Shown piece after piece: positions 24,901 through 36,640 of a DNA stretch of 64,000 nt. Location: the NCBI GenBank assembly GCA_028023455.1, contig JAQFVV010012402.1, positions 14,628,483-14,692,482 of the forward strand, written 5' to 3'. The notes beneath the pieces were generated by a model that had not been told where the DNA came from, ran no database searches, and was given only the letters and a program-made list of their open reading frames with translations. The DNA comes from Epiperipatus broadwayi. Taxonomy: Eukaryota; Onychophora; Udeonychophora; Euonychophora; Peripatidae. The position numbers and the translations under genes were made by a program. How positions within the stretch are numbered: the stretch's first letter is position 1; each line of letters begins with the position of its first letter.

Positions 24901-26172
24901 AAATATATATTTCTCTAATATATTTCCCTTACTTTCTCTGGAGTACAAAAAACTTATAATTGAATATTTTTACAAAACATGACAACATTTTATTCCCATT
25001 TATTTTAATTACCATTATTTCAATTTACATTATGATTATACCCTATTTCTTTTTCTTTCTACAACATTCTTTCTTAGAATTCTATTATTAAAGATAAAAA
25101 GAAGAGAGCAAAAACTTAAATCAGATTTTCTTTTCCTTATCCTTGCAATTCAATTAATAAAACTCTAGTAATTTTCTTCTCTTGTTCTTATCTTATCAAT
25201 CTTCTTGCTACTTTAGTTTATATTACTGCATTTTTTAGTATAAATATGACTTACGTTTTACTTAATAAATTCTTCTCTTTCATTTATTTACCCCCCCCCG
25301 TTCTTTTCAGTTCAAAGAACTATAAAAATTTAAAGTACATGTAACACACACACATATATATATATATATGAGTGTTACCCTATATATATATGAGAAGACT
25401 ATATGTTACACAAATCAAAAATAAGTACAAAAAAGTATTATTTAATAGAAGATATATATAGAAACATGTTATTTAATGGCTCTTTCCACAAACAATAACA
25501 AATAGAAAAACCTAAAATTATTAAACTTATGCTAAGACAAAAAAATGACAATAAAATAGGAGGTACTTGAGATTATTCATATATGTAAATCAGAATAGTA
25601 TAATATAATCAATATATATTAATTAATTATGTATATTTATATGCATTTTAATATAAAATTTTATGACCAACAATAAGTAAGGACAATAGAAGAATTTGCT
25701 AATATAAAATTTTAATTATAACTAGTTTTTATACAACATATAATTTTAAAAAATTAAGAAATAATTATTACTGTTAGCATAATTATATATATATATAATT
25801 AATGGAATAAATCATTTCCCCCTCAAACTTGGAATAAATAACACTACTGAGAAAAGGTCAAGAATAGAATGAATCCACCTGTTCTTTAATTTTTTGATGT
25901 TAGTTTACTTTTTCTAACATCGATGGAAATCCAGAGTAAATTAAATATATTAGTCAGACAAAAACATGGCATTAATTATTATTAAATTAATAATTAATTA
26001 AACAAGGACAAAGAATGAATTTCTCTTTTAATGATCTTTTAAGAATCAAACAAAAGTTAATAATTGCAAATATTAAATTAGCATAACTTAATATAAATGT
26101 AATTAATATGTATATAAATATATGACTTTTTTTTTAAATATGTGTTTAAAATTCCACATAGAAATATTGTAC
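21901..26172. other. Probable TTC8 intron sequence with repeats
   Basis: Mixed AT-rich DNA. At 23770-24040 there is a more G+C-rich segment with a 66-codon minus-strand frame that I do not recognise and take as repeat-derived. At 24460-24740 another island carries a minus-strand TATA-like motif (tatataaatag) and is LTR-like. A short match to the hairpin arm at 53.86 kb (agaatagaatgaatccacc) occurs at 25860-25882. AT microsatellites occur near 25350 and 25780. No next TTC8 exon was found. Confidence 0.45.
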
Positions 26173-26260
26173 CTTAGAAAGCAGTAAATAGGTATCTATC
26201 ATTTCTTGTTGTGCTAATGCTGATTTAAATTGTTTCTCTGCATCGCGATATAAACCCAAC
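26173..26260 (-). CDS. TTC8: TTC8/BBS8 exon, TPR region (88 nt)
   Basis: Read on the minus strand, a TTCTTAG acceptor precedes the exon and CTAAG|GTAC is the donor. The 88 nt supply the last base of an arginine codon and 29 codons: LGLYRDAEKQFKSALAQQEM and then IDTYLLLSK. This matches the conserved TTC8 stretch that follows KCYYR in animals, a TPR helix pair. TTC8 (BBS8) is a BBSome subunit that helps carry membrane proteins to and from cilia. The exon ends in phase 0. The next conserved segment of the protein was not found between here and position 1. Confidence 0.93.
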
Positions 26261-28353
26261 CTAAGAACAAAAAAATATATACATACAAAATTATAACAGC
26301 TTCAAAGCATGATTAAGAGTATAATCTATTAATAACTATTTTATTTGAATAATAAATTATTACTAATATAGGAATATATAAAAAAAAATATTGTATTCTT
26401 CATATAACTATTTTACTAAAAGTTTTATCTGCATTTAAATTCTCTTGAAAGAGATATTGGTTTATTGTATTTCTATTTAGTATGTTTTGAACCTGTTCTG
26501 TACATATATAAGTATATTTAGAGTAAATAAAGTTTAATAAAATTTTGTATTATACATTAAAATTATTATTTGTATAAATGTACTCTAGAAAATTAGCATA
26601 AAGCTGAAAATCTGGATTTGATATTGAGAAAGAATATATTTTTAAATAAGCCCTACTATATATTCTGAACTGCTTAAATATAATGGGATATGTTCTAGTG
26701 GGACAGAGCAACATTTTATATAATCATGTGAGCAGCATAAGCAGAAAAATGCAATATGTATGCTAATTATTGTAGAAATATGAAATGGTTAAAGACTGAT
26801 ATTAGAAATAAGATTAGAATATGTGGGTGTTAAAACCAAAGTAAATGGAGACAGCCAGATAATTGGACCTGTATACAATGTGTGTGTGTATGAAAGGTTT
26901 ATCGTGCAGCTAATAATTAGAATTGCTTAAAGAAGCTAAAGTGGTTTCATTCATTTTATTTTACTATTCTTTTTATTATTAGCAAGTGAATAAACTTATT
27001 TTTATTACTTTAGTTAATGTTTTGTTTTGATTAAATTATTGCAGATGCATATACAGCTAGTAAACATAAATCTCACTCCTGTTTATAGCAGAACTCAACT
27101 AATATTTTCTATCCAAATGCATGCAATAATCCTATGAAAATACAGTAATAATATAAAAACATACAGCAGGTGTTTCTGTATAATTACAACAGATTTATAT
27201 TCCTCAGATTTTATACTTTCTTAAGTTAAAAAAAATATGTATTCTCTGAGAATTTATTATACTAAAACTTCAACTATATTATTTATTATTCTACTCTCAC
27301 AGAATTATTTAAGCTTCTGAATTTGGTTAGAAAAGTTTCTGGTCAGCTTCAAAATGCAAATGAAAAATACAACAGATCAACATTTCTTTTAAGAAGAATT
27401 AAGTGCAGATGGTATTACTAATCAAAACTGTACTTAAATATACACACAAAATTGTTCCCTATTAATTTTAAGCAAACGTCTATGTACAAAAATGTTTAAC
27501 AAACACATATGAACATATCTATTAGAACATGTTTTTATTGATAAAATGAACATTGATTTTCATGCAAGTAATGATTATTTGAATATGAGAGTTTACAAAT
27601 TAAGTAACTAGAATATTTTAATAGTTCAAAAATGTGATATATATATATTTTTAAAAAAACATTTTTTTCAATGTTGCACTCATCAACATTGAAAAAATTA
27701 AAAAAAAAACAACCTTATTAATCTCTATTTAAAATTAGATATTATATATATGTAAAGAAGTCAATTTTTCAATTGTGAATTATGGCAATACAAGTCTCAC
27801 AGAACCAGTTTCAGATAAACTTATTTCATCAGTTGTACCAAGCCTTATATACTGGTTATAATAAATCAGAATAACTCTAGAATCTTATAGATTTTATTTG
27901 CTTTATATCTACAAGATGTGACTAATATTGACATGTTTTTGTTTTGTAATTTTAAACTTTTAACAACTTTTGAAGCAACAAAAGTTATTTCTCCCAGGAA
28001 TGGATTAATTTTTAATGAACATGCTTTGGGTTTTACTACAGACATTATTTAATATCTGATTAAAATTTAATATGTATTATTTCCTCTTAGTAAGAGGTGT
28101 TATTTAGAATTGGTGAGATAGAATCCAAGATAATTTCATTTAGAAAGCTAACTTTTTTAAAAAAAAATAAATTATTAGTCTAAATTTGAAACAGAACAAT
28201 TATAAATTTTTTCTAATGTTACATGTTTAATACTTTTGCACTGAAATATCAAATTAATATGTCTGGGATAAATTTGTCATTCTACTTTGACATCATTAGT
28301 TTTTAGGAAGAAACCAAAGTATTCATGATCTTAATGAATTAATTATAATTCAT

Positions 28354-28399
<46 letters not shown>

Positions 28400-29889
28400 G
28401 TAGATACAGAATGGCAGACTAAAGATCTACTATAAATCCATTCACAGGTGAGGTAAAAAAATGTAAATGTTTGAAAATTAATGGAACTGTTGAGCTTGGA
28501 CTGGACTTTGAAGCTCACTCATCACAAGATCTTCCAAAAAACAGATAATACAAATTAGTATTATGATTAAACTCACTTGTTGGTGCTACACTGTGACTAC
28601 TAATGGGCCCCACAGTTGATGGACAATGGAATGGCCTCAGATGTAAAGGTCAACTGTGAAAACAAATAATGCCTGACCAAGAGTTCCTATTGCCTTTTAC
28701 AATAGGATGTTAATTCATCAAAGGTTAGATACTGTTTCTAATGCAAACAGTCTTTTCTGTTTTCCTCTTTTATTTCTTCAATCACTTAAGTTCATGTAGG
28801 GCCAGAACATTATGTCTCTCATACTATATATTATTTCCCCTACACTAATTGTGATAATGCGATTGTGTAATATGCAAACATATTTCAATCCTTTAGCAAC
28901 ATGTGCAGTACTTGTGATTCCAGTTCCATTTTTCTTTTTTTTTCAGCTAAAGCCGTTTGGGAATTAAAATAGCAATGATAGAGACAAACTTCCTTAGATG
29001 TGATTTTTGCTGGAAGCAGTATAATCATTAATGAATCAGTTTGGAACTGGATTTAAGATGGAAATTCCAGCTGGCAAAGATTATTTAAATAGATCTACTT
29101 AGGGATCCTCTGCCTATCATGGAAGTAAAAGAAGTTAGAAAACTGGTCTAAAAATGATTTGTCTCACATAGACTGACTAGAATGCTGTTCCTAGAAATTA
29201 CTCTTTGCAGAGATAGAAATAATATCAGTAGTAGTGATAAGGTAAGAGATAGTAATAATATTAAATATAAGTATTATAATTCTATTTTTTTAAAATATAG
29301 CTACATGGAATGTGCAAACTTTATTTGATACAAATTCTTCAAGACCAGTACAAATTACTAGTGACAGAGAAACTGTCAAGATTTAAGATTGACATGCCTG
29401 TTCTTAATGAAATTTGCTGTAAAATCTAATGTAATATCTTCTATTCTTGAAATTCCTTGCTGTATCAATGAAAGGCTAATAGTGTTAAAATTTACTTTGG
29501 TCCTAGTACTCTTTTTATTCTCCAACCTTTGAGTCATAAAATTTCAAAGCGGAAACAGCGTTTATTTCTTGCTGGATAATATTATTACAGCTATACCATT
29601 AAAATATTGTTATTTTTCTTCTTGGAGACTTTAAAACCTCTTAAGTCCAAAGAGCCCCTTTTTCAAAAATTTAATTTCAACTGAGTTTGTGTGGAAAAAA
29701 AAGTTTACATTTATGGATCTCACATCATTCTTTCCACCATTTTTCTACCTTTCTAAAGCTGTAAGTACTTTTTTTCTGCGATGAAAGGTCAATTTTTTTA
29801 TGAATTTTTTTATAAAATACATTTTGTAATTTTTTTATTTTTCACTTTTTTTTAGATTTAGTGAACAGAAAATAATTTCTGCGGGAATA
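26261..29889 (-). other. Downstream part of a TTC8 intron
   Basis: AT-rich intron with no recognisable gene. It includes a pure AT dinucleotide run at about 28355-28397 and short complementary segments near 27660-27700 around caatgttg. Nothing else can be supported. Confidence 0.55.
28355..28397. repeat. (AT)n microsatellite
   Basis: About 40 bp of uninterrupted AT dinucleotides, the longest pure run in the window. Confidence 0.95.
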
Positions 29890-31735
29890 ATGGATGCTTT
29901 CACCAGTAATTATGAATTTGATTCCGAGTCCAATTCAGCTAAAGAATTCCCCATTGATGATGCATGTATTTCTGAGGCTTCTTCTTCTAGCAACTCATCA
30001 GATGGTAATAGTGGTAATTTATCAGATGATCAAGAAGCTGAAGTATATATAAAAAAGAAAAACTTAGTGAAGTCATCCATAAGAGGGTTAGGGTGGTGAC
30101 TGAGCTGATGCCAGGGCCTTCATCTTAACCTGATTCAGATGTTTTTTGGTAACATTAATGAACTATACGTGCCAGTCAGAACATTTACTAAGTCTCCAAG
30201 GCTAAATATACCCATCATCCATGAATACTCAATTACTGATTTTTTTATTTATTTTTTGATAAGAAATTATATGACTATATATGTGCTGAAAGCAATAGAT
30301 ATGCTTCAGAATGGAAAACAGTACCGGACTGGGTCAATCTGTCACCCACTGAGTTGAACACATTTTTAGGCATGGTAATTCATATTGGTAGTGTGTCATG
30401 CATGCCCAGATTCAAATTTATTTGGTTCTAAAAATGAATTTCTGCATCAACTGGTACTTGCTAAAGTTATGACCCGAGATCGATTTTTTGAAATTCTAAA
30501 TAATTTGAATTTCAATGACAATAAAACCATGCCACTAATTACTAATAAAGATCATGATAGAATTTATAAAATCAGGCCAATTATCAATCACAGTAATATT
30601 AATTTCAAGGCTGCATATTAGATGCACCAAGAAGTAGCAATTGTATGAAGCAATTACTAAATTTAAGGGTCGTAACATCATGAAATAATTTGTTGTCTCA
30701 AAACCAATAAAGCAAGGCTTCAAATGGTGGGTCTGTGCAGATAGTGATAATGGATATGTGTACCATATGGAGTTGTATGCAGGCAAAAGGATTGCAGATG
30801 CTGGCCTAAATCTGGGAACCCGAGCAGTGCTGTCAGTGGTTTTGCCACAACTTGCTAAACAGAATCATATTATTTTTTGTGGCAGATATTTTACTAGTAT
30901 ACAATTAGCAAAAGAGCTGTCTGCAAGTAAAATCTCTGTTTGTGGCATATTGAGAGTTGGTAGAAAGGGTATTCCAGTTAGCAAAAGACCTGTCTGCAAG
31001 TAAAATCTCTTATTGTGGCACATCGAGAGTTGATAGGAAGGGTATTCCAGACAGCATCCGTGAAAAAGCTAAAAGTTATAAACAGATGAAGGAGGAGACT
31101 TTAATACTGTAATTGACAGTGTCTTGAGTTTCTAGTTTGGATAGATAAGAAGCCAATTGTTATGCTCAACAATGCTTATCCACCATCTGGGGCTGGTACT
31201 GTTGTTACAACGCATGAAGATAGTACACGACATTCATATCCATGCCCAAATGCAATTAAAAAATACAACTGATTAATGGGTGGGATTGATTTAGCAAACC
31301 AGAAGTGAACTGTGTACAGCTGGGATAGAAAGTCTAAGTGTTGGCCTATGTGCTTATTCTGGCATTGTTTTGGTATCGGTATTACTAATTCCTAAATTTT
31401 ATACACTCTACACATGGCCCAAAAGTAAATGCAGCCTACATCACACCTGGATTATAGAATAATTTCATCAATCAGCGTTATTGGTGATTTTGCAACCAGG
31501 AAAATGAAGTCTTTATGGGTGCCATACTATAGTTGATCTGCACAGCCATAATAAACTCATCAAAAGAAAATGCATTGTATGCCTGAAAAACAAAGCATGT
31601 CATGCAACTTATTTTGGCTGCGTGGAATGTGGATGCATTCCCTTGTGTAGGAGTGAAGAGAGAGGCTGCTTTGCTACTTATCATGCCAGAAGCAGCACAG
31701 CTCAAATGCTGTTTGTAAATCTTCTATCCTACACA
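29890..31735 (+). pseudogene. piggyBac-type transposase, inactivated
   Basis: The start (MDAFTSNYEFDSESNS) is an acidic serine-rich leader typical of piggyBac proteins. Broken frames then give the DDE_Tnp_1_7 order: a WVNLSPTELNTFLGMVIHIG segment, MTRDRFFEILNNLNFNDN, RIYKIRPII, FKGRNIMK, SKPIKQGFKWW, HIIFCGRYFTS, VGRKGIP and LMGGIDLANQ. A cysteine-rich tail follows (CIVCLKNKACHATYFGCVEC). The frame is broken by several stops and shifts. Of the three catalytic aspartates, the first is replaced by Tyr (QLYEA where a (S/V)DEA-type motif is usual) and the second by Gly (FCGRYFTS). The third remains (GGID). It is on the plus strand within a TTC8 intron. No matched TTAA terminal repeats were found. 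Confidence 0.88.
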
Positions 31736-32180
31736 ACTACAATCACTATGGCACACATGCAGGTTCAGAATCATATCCCTATTTGGTTCTGCAATAGGTA
31801 AGACATATTGTGATTTTATTTATATTATTGTTCATTCATTATATGATTATAGTAACATTATATGAATTTGTTGCAATTTTGTAGTCACACAATTCAAATG
31901 CTTCAACCCATCCTGGTGCACATGTAGACAGAGAACCATATTTCTACTTGCTTCTGCAATAGGTAAGATATATTATGATTTTATTTATATTATTGTTCAT
32001 TTATTACATGATTATAGTAACATTATATTCATTTGTTGCAATTTTGTAGTCACACAGCTCAAATGCCTCAAACCACCCTGGTGCACATGTAGACCGAGAA
32101 CCACATCTCTACTTGGTCCTGCATGATTTTATTTATATTATTGTTCATTTATTGCATGATTATAGTAACATTAGGTGAGA
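31700..32180 (+). repeat. Tandem exon/intron-like units after piggyBac, about 2.5 copies
   Basis: A unit of about 170 bp is repeated. Each has a short open segment (HPGAHVDREP in two copies, a diverged version in the first) ending CTGCAATAG|GTAAGA in the first two. A near-constant AT-rich spacer follows, running from gattttatttatattattg to gcaattttgtag. The spacer begins GTAAG and ends TAG like an intron, and the open segment keeps its frame. The third copy is truncated and resumes in the spacer. It looks like local amplification of the end of the transposase gene plus an intron-like segment. Confidence 0.75.
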
Positions 32181-32277
32181 CAATTTGACTTTACTTCAAG
32201 GTCTCCAATTACTTATGATTTACAGTATGTGTCTTCAGTGTTATTTTTCTCTTGATTTTCTTCATGTATTTATATTT

Positions 32278-32440
32278 TCAAGTATTTGAAAAGACTTTCA
32301 AACTCCCTCAATCCGGCCACTATATCTCATACAACTGATATACATGATTACACATGTGAAAATGATTTTATGCTGAACCAGCACTCATCAGTTAGTCCAT
32401 ATCATCATCTCCCACACAGATATATAATCAGTGCTTGTAA
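32278..32440 (+). repeat. Dispersed repeat R1, partial copy
   Basis: This shares wording with 63090-63210 and 33780-33930, for example tgctgaaccagcactcatcag followed by tggtcca or a variant and catctcccacaca. It is one member of a repeat family with at least six copies in the window. The name is unknown to me. Confidence 0.75.
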
Positions 32441-32449
32441 TAATTTTGT

Positions 32450-33750
32450 TCATTTTGTTGTTTATTGATATACTTTGTTTTTATTCATTTTATTGTAGAG
32501 AAATTTTTCTTTGTTTGATATTTATTTTTTTGAATACACTTTTTGCTTGAAAAGAATACATATTTTAGGTCTCGCACCCCCCTCCCATTTTTCAATAATA
32601 GTAATTAATTATATTTTTTTCATAATTTCCAATTTACTAAAGTTCTTACTGTTATTTTTTTTTTGCCTCACTAAAACCTAGCATTTTTAATAGATATCAT
32701 GCATGGAAGGATTAGGAGAGACCCTGCATGCAAGGATAACAGCTGGGTCTGCTACCAAAAATAACAGTTAACAATCATCTTCTTTTCCTACATTTTATCA
32801 TGAAAAACTGTCTCAGGTAGGTCATATTATACATCATTTTTTCCAGCATTTTATGACAAATGTGATGAAGCTATCTATGAAATTGTAATTTTAACATATA
32901 ACTTTCAAAATTTAGAATTTATGAACTAATGTAAAAATAAACATGTTTAAATATAAAAATCTCGTTTTTTAAATCTTTTTTTTAGGTAATGAATATGTTA
33001 TCAGCTTTATTACATTCTTTCATGTTTTCTCTTTCTAACAATGTGCATATATTTATATTTATTTTAATAAAATAGAAAATATATCAAAAATTACATTTCT
33101 TGTAATTTTTTTTTTTTTAAATTAAAAATGGTGTCTTAGGATTTAATGAGTGCATGTGATAGTACAAATTAACCAAAAATTGTTGGAAATAATGATATTG
33201 GTATTGAAAATTCATATGGTCTGCTGTTATTGAATCTTTGCATGAGATATAGATTGACTACAATAAACACTTTATTTAGGCAGAAAAATCACTATAAAAA
33301 GTATGGATATCATCTATACTCAAAACAATGATATTTAATAAGATTATATTATAGCTAAATCAGAATACTAGAGAATTTCACATTATGTGAGCATTTACAA
33401 GTGTAGATTGTTAAATGAATAATAGATTAGTATGCACCAACATTAAAATGATAAATGCATTAAAAAGTAGATCTTATTCTAATCATTTTAACAAGAAAAT
33501 TTGTCATTCTTTAGAAGTATCTACTACATTTATTAAATATCTATTAAACATCAAATTTACTAATTTGGATCTGCAGGACTGTCATATTATTGAAGCATAG
33601 AATTATCTTAAGAAGTAAGTTAAAGAAATAATTCTATTCCTGGGTTCATTTAAAAATAAGAATCATACTAATTTTCTGATAATGATATTAGTTGTAATTT
33701 GATCAAAAAGAAACACAGCATTTTTTATTTAGCAAAATAATAAATTAATT
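32450..33750. other. AT-rich intron sequence with no recognisable feature
   Basis: Homopolymer-rich sequence. A 61-codon open frame at 33415-33600 has no recognisable similarity. Confidence 0.5.
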
Positions 33751-33753
33751 AAT

Positions 33754-34980
33754 ATATAGGGTATATGAGCACAGACTTTCACATGACCCACCACTCTCCA
33801 CTCTATCTAATAACACTGATACACTCAAGCACATATATGCTGAAAAGATAAATAATCACCAATATACGTATTTCATGCTAAACCAGCAATCATCAGTTGG
33901 TCCAGATTATCATCTCCCACACATATATACTACAAGTACTCAGATATATATTAAGATAGACAATCTTCATACTTTAATGGACAGGCTCCAATCTATTACA
34001 CACTTCAACTGTCCATCCAATTGAAAATCTGATGATGGAATGCTCGAAGGCCACCCTGAGGCCGAGATTCTTGTCATACCCATGTTGACCTAAGGTCAAT
34101 CTGAACCTCACATGTACAGGACATAAACCATTTAATACATATGCAAAGATGGGCAGACATCTAAGGGTGGCCTTCGAGCATTCCATCATCAGATTTTCAA
34201 TTGGATGGACAGTTAAAGTGTGTAATAGATTGGAGCCTGTCCATTAAAGTATGAAGATTGTCTATCTTAATATATATCTGAGCACTTATAGTATATATGT
34301 GTGGGAGATGATAATCTGGACCAACTGATGATTGCTGGTTTAGCATGAAATACGTATATTGGTGATTATTTATCTTTTCAGCATATATGTGCTTGGGTGT
34401 ATCAGTGTTATTAGATAGAGTGGTGGGTCATGTGAAAGTCTGTGCTCATATACCCTATATATTACATATATAGACACAGGTATATAATAAGCCTGTGTTT
34501 CAATTATTACATTGTAGAGATATCTGCCCATCCTTGCATATGTATTAAATGGATTATGTCCTGTATATGTGAGGTTCAGATTGACCTTAGGTGAACATGG
34601 GTTTGACAAGAATCTCGGCCTCAGGGTGGCCTTCGAGCATTCCATCATCAGATTTTCAATTGGATGGACAGTTGAAGGGTGTAATAGATTGGAGCCTGTC
34701 CATTAAAGTATGAAGATTGTCTATCTTAATATATATCTGAGCACTTATAGTACATATGTGTGGGAGATGATCTGGACCAACTGATGATTGCTGGTTTAGC
34801 ATGAAATACGTATATTGGTGATTATTTATCTTTTCAGCATATATATGCTTGAGTGTATCAGTGTTATTAGATAGAGTGGAGAGTGGTGGGTCATGTGAAA
34901 GTCTGTGCTCATATACCCTATATATTACATATATAGACACAGGTATATAATAAGCCTGTGTTTCAATTAATAAATTAATT
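33754..34980. repeat. R1 fold-back cluster: one forward and two inverted copies
   Basis: Copy 1 (33754 to about 34159) is forward. Copy 2 (about 34160-34500) and copy 3 (34522 to about 34970) are reversed. Copy 2 lacks about 110 bp present at the outer end of copies 1 and 3. Copies 2 and 3 share the tail agcctgtgtttcaatta. Identity is high, with only scattered changes. The arrangement can form a long imperfect hairpin with a stem of more than 300 bp. Open frames in this block are only readings of the repeat. Confidence 0.9.
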
Positions 34981-34983
34981 GTG

Positions 34984-35259
34984 GAATTTCATAACAAATA
35001 TAGAGATGTGAAGATAGAATTCAAAGACTGACAAAAAGATTTAAAAAATAGTTGGTGGTCTAAAACTGCAAAGATATAGCTATTTATTGATCATGGTCAT
35101 TCTAAATCTTTTTTTAATGCCGTGAAAGCAATGTATGAACCTGAGAAAGAATATCATAATCCTATTAAATTCAGCAATAGCATTCCCTTATATGCTGACA
35201 ATAATATTTTGAACAGGTGGAAGGAATATTTTGATCAATGTTTAAAAATAATGAAATAA
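34984..35259 (+). pseudogene. LINE ORF2 fragment upstream of the RT domain
   Basis: One frame with only two internal stops reads EFHNKYRDVKIEFKD, DLKNSWWSKTAK, then SKSFFNAVKAMYEP and ILNRWKEYFDQCLK. This is the linker that precedes the reverse transcriptase in many non-LTR retrotransposons. It continues weakly to LSEVKTAF near 35330, where the similarity stops. The subfamily cannot be told by eye. Confidence 0.75.
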
Positions 35260-35364
35260 AAAATGACTTTTTTTAAGAAGATATATTCATTTTACACATT
35301 CATTTAGATTTGAATAAGGATATTCAGCTTAGTGAAGTCAAAACAGCTTTTTATGTTGTATAAT

Positions 35365-36335
35365 CACAGAGAAATTTAATTAAAATCTTTTAGCTATAAT
35401 TAATTTTCTAAATTAATTAATCTTTTTTATTCCTACATCATTAAAATTACTATACAGAATGAAGTAATAAATAATATTTTGAATTAGCAAATAGGAGATA
35501 AATCAAAGATTCCCGCTCTTTTACGCATCACTCTTTTGCTACAAACTTGAAAAGAATTGTTTTGGATTTTTTGCACTCATAGTAAATCAGTGTTAGAACC
35601 AGAAAGATTCATCTTCAAAGGAATCAAAATGAATCTAAGGGTTATTTAACAGCTTCAGTGGCCTATTACTATTAGAATAAGCCTTTGAAAAATAACTGTA
35701 AATAATTTGTCAATATCAAATTGTATCTTCATAATAATTTTTAAGTATATTTTTATTTATAGCAATTATTATACTAATATATATATATATATTAAGTGAA
35801 ATATATATATATATAATTATTATTATTATTATTATTATTAAATGGCTAATTGTTTTTTTAAATTTTCCAGTATATGCCTAAACTTGAATTTCATTGTTAC
35901 ATCCACTATCCTAGATAACACAACCAATGCAGTCAACGTTTCTAAAACCCAATTGTAATCAAAGATTTGAATTTTGTATTTATCATTAATAGTCTCAATA
36001 TGGTAAATCAGAGAATTTGATGTCAATAATATTGCAAATTTGCCATTGTATACTAACCATGTAAGGTTTTTTTTAGTCAATAATATTAAAGAGGACCACA
36101 TAAAAGTAGCCATCTTGTTGGAGTTCACCAGTTTTAAAAGTCATAGAAATTGCAAATCTTTTATATGAATAAAGAACCGGAGAGTTTTTCCTACAATGAA
36201 ATGGTAAAAAAATTATCTGCATATTTTTGCATATATTTTTATTTATATTTATAGCAATTATTATACTAATATATGTATTTCATTAAATGGCTGTTTATTA
36301 AATTTATCGGTTTGTTCTGAATTTCATTGCTATTC
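35365..36335. other. Insertion splitting the LINE, with direct repeats
   Basis: LINE similarity stops near 35360 and resumes near 36340. The interval contains a partly duplicated segment (tagcaattattatactaata, at about 35759 and 36252, each followed by a taaatggct motif), AT and ATT microsatellites (35778-35840), and a 96-codon minus-strand frame at 35838-36128 that I do not recognise. The nature of the insert is unknown. Confidence 0.5.
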
Positions 36336-36363
36336 TTACTAGGCTATATAATACAGTTATCTT

Positions 36364-36640
36364 AAAAATGGGGAAATTGCAGGTCTTGATAAAATACCCA
36401 GAAAAATTTTAAAATATGGTTGTGATATGCCATCTGATTTTATGGATGCTTTCAAGAATTTTATTGAATAAACTGCTTCCAATCATAGATGAAGAATTAT
36501 TAGATTCATTGTGATTTAAGAAAATAAAGAAGCACTATAGACATAGTTTTTGTTGCCAGGCAAATGCAAAAGAAAAATGTCAGAAACATAAGAATATGAT
36601 TTATGTTGTAATTAATTGGCTACATTAAAAATAATTAGAT
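36364..36640 (+). pseudogene. LINE reverse transcriptase fragment
   Basis: 36364-36471 reads KNGEIAGLDKIPRKILKYG and on to a stop at 36469. This is the start of the RT domain (the usual AGxDxIPxEILKxG block). Further on, in shifted frames, KEKCQKHKNMIYVVINWL resembles the next RT block around the first catalytic aspartate, with that Asp position not preserved. It continues the fragment at 34984-35259 in order and strand. Confidence 0.72.

Noticed and set aside
29630-29660. Left terminal repeat of piggyBac at a TTAA (near 29640)
   Set aside because: No matching inverted end with TTAA was found downstream.
33974-34940. Three minus-strand frames of 71-94 codons with shared peptides
   Set aside because: They are readings of repeat R1; the shared peptides come from the repeat copies.
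35838-36128. 96-codon minus-strand open frame
   Set aside because: Unrecognised and lies in an insertion within a dead LINE with no splice or promoter context. Open length alone is not enough.
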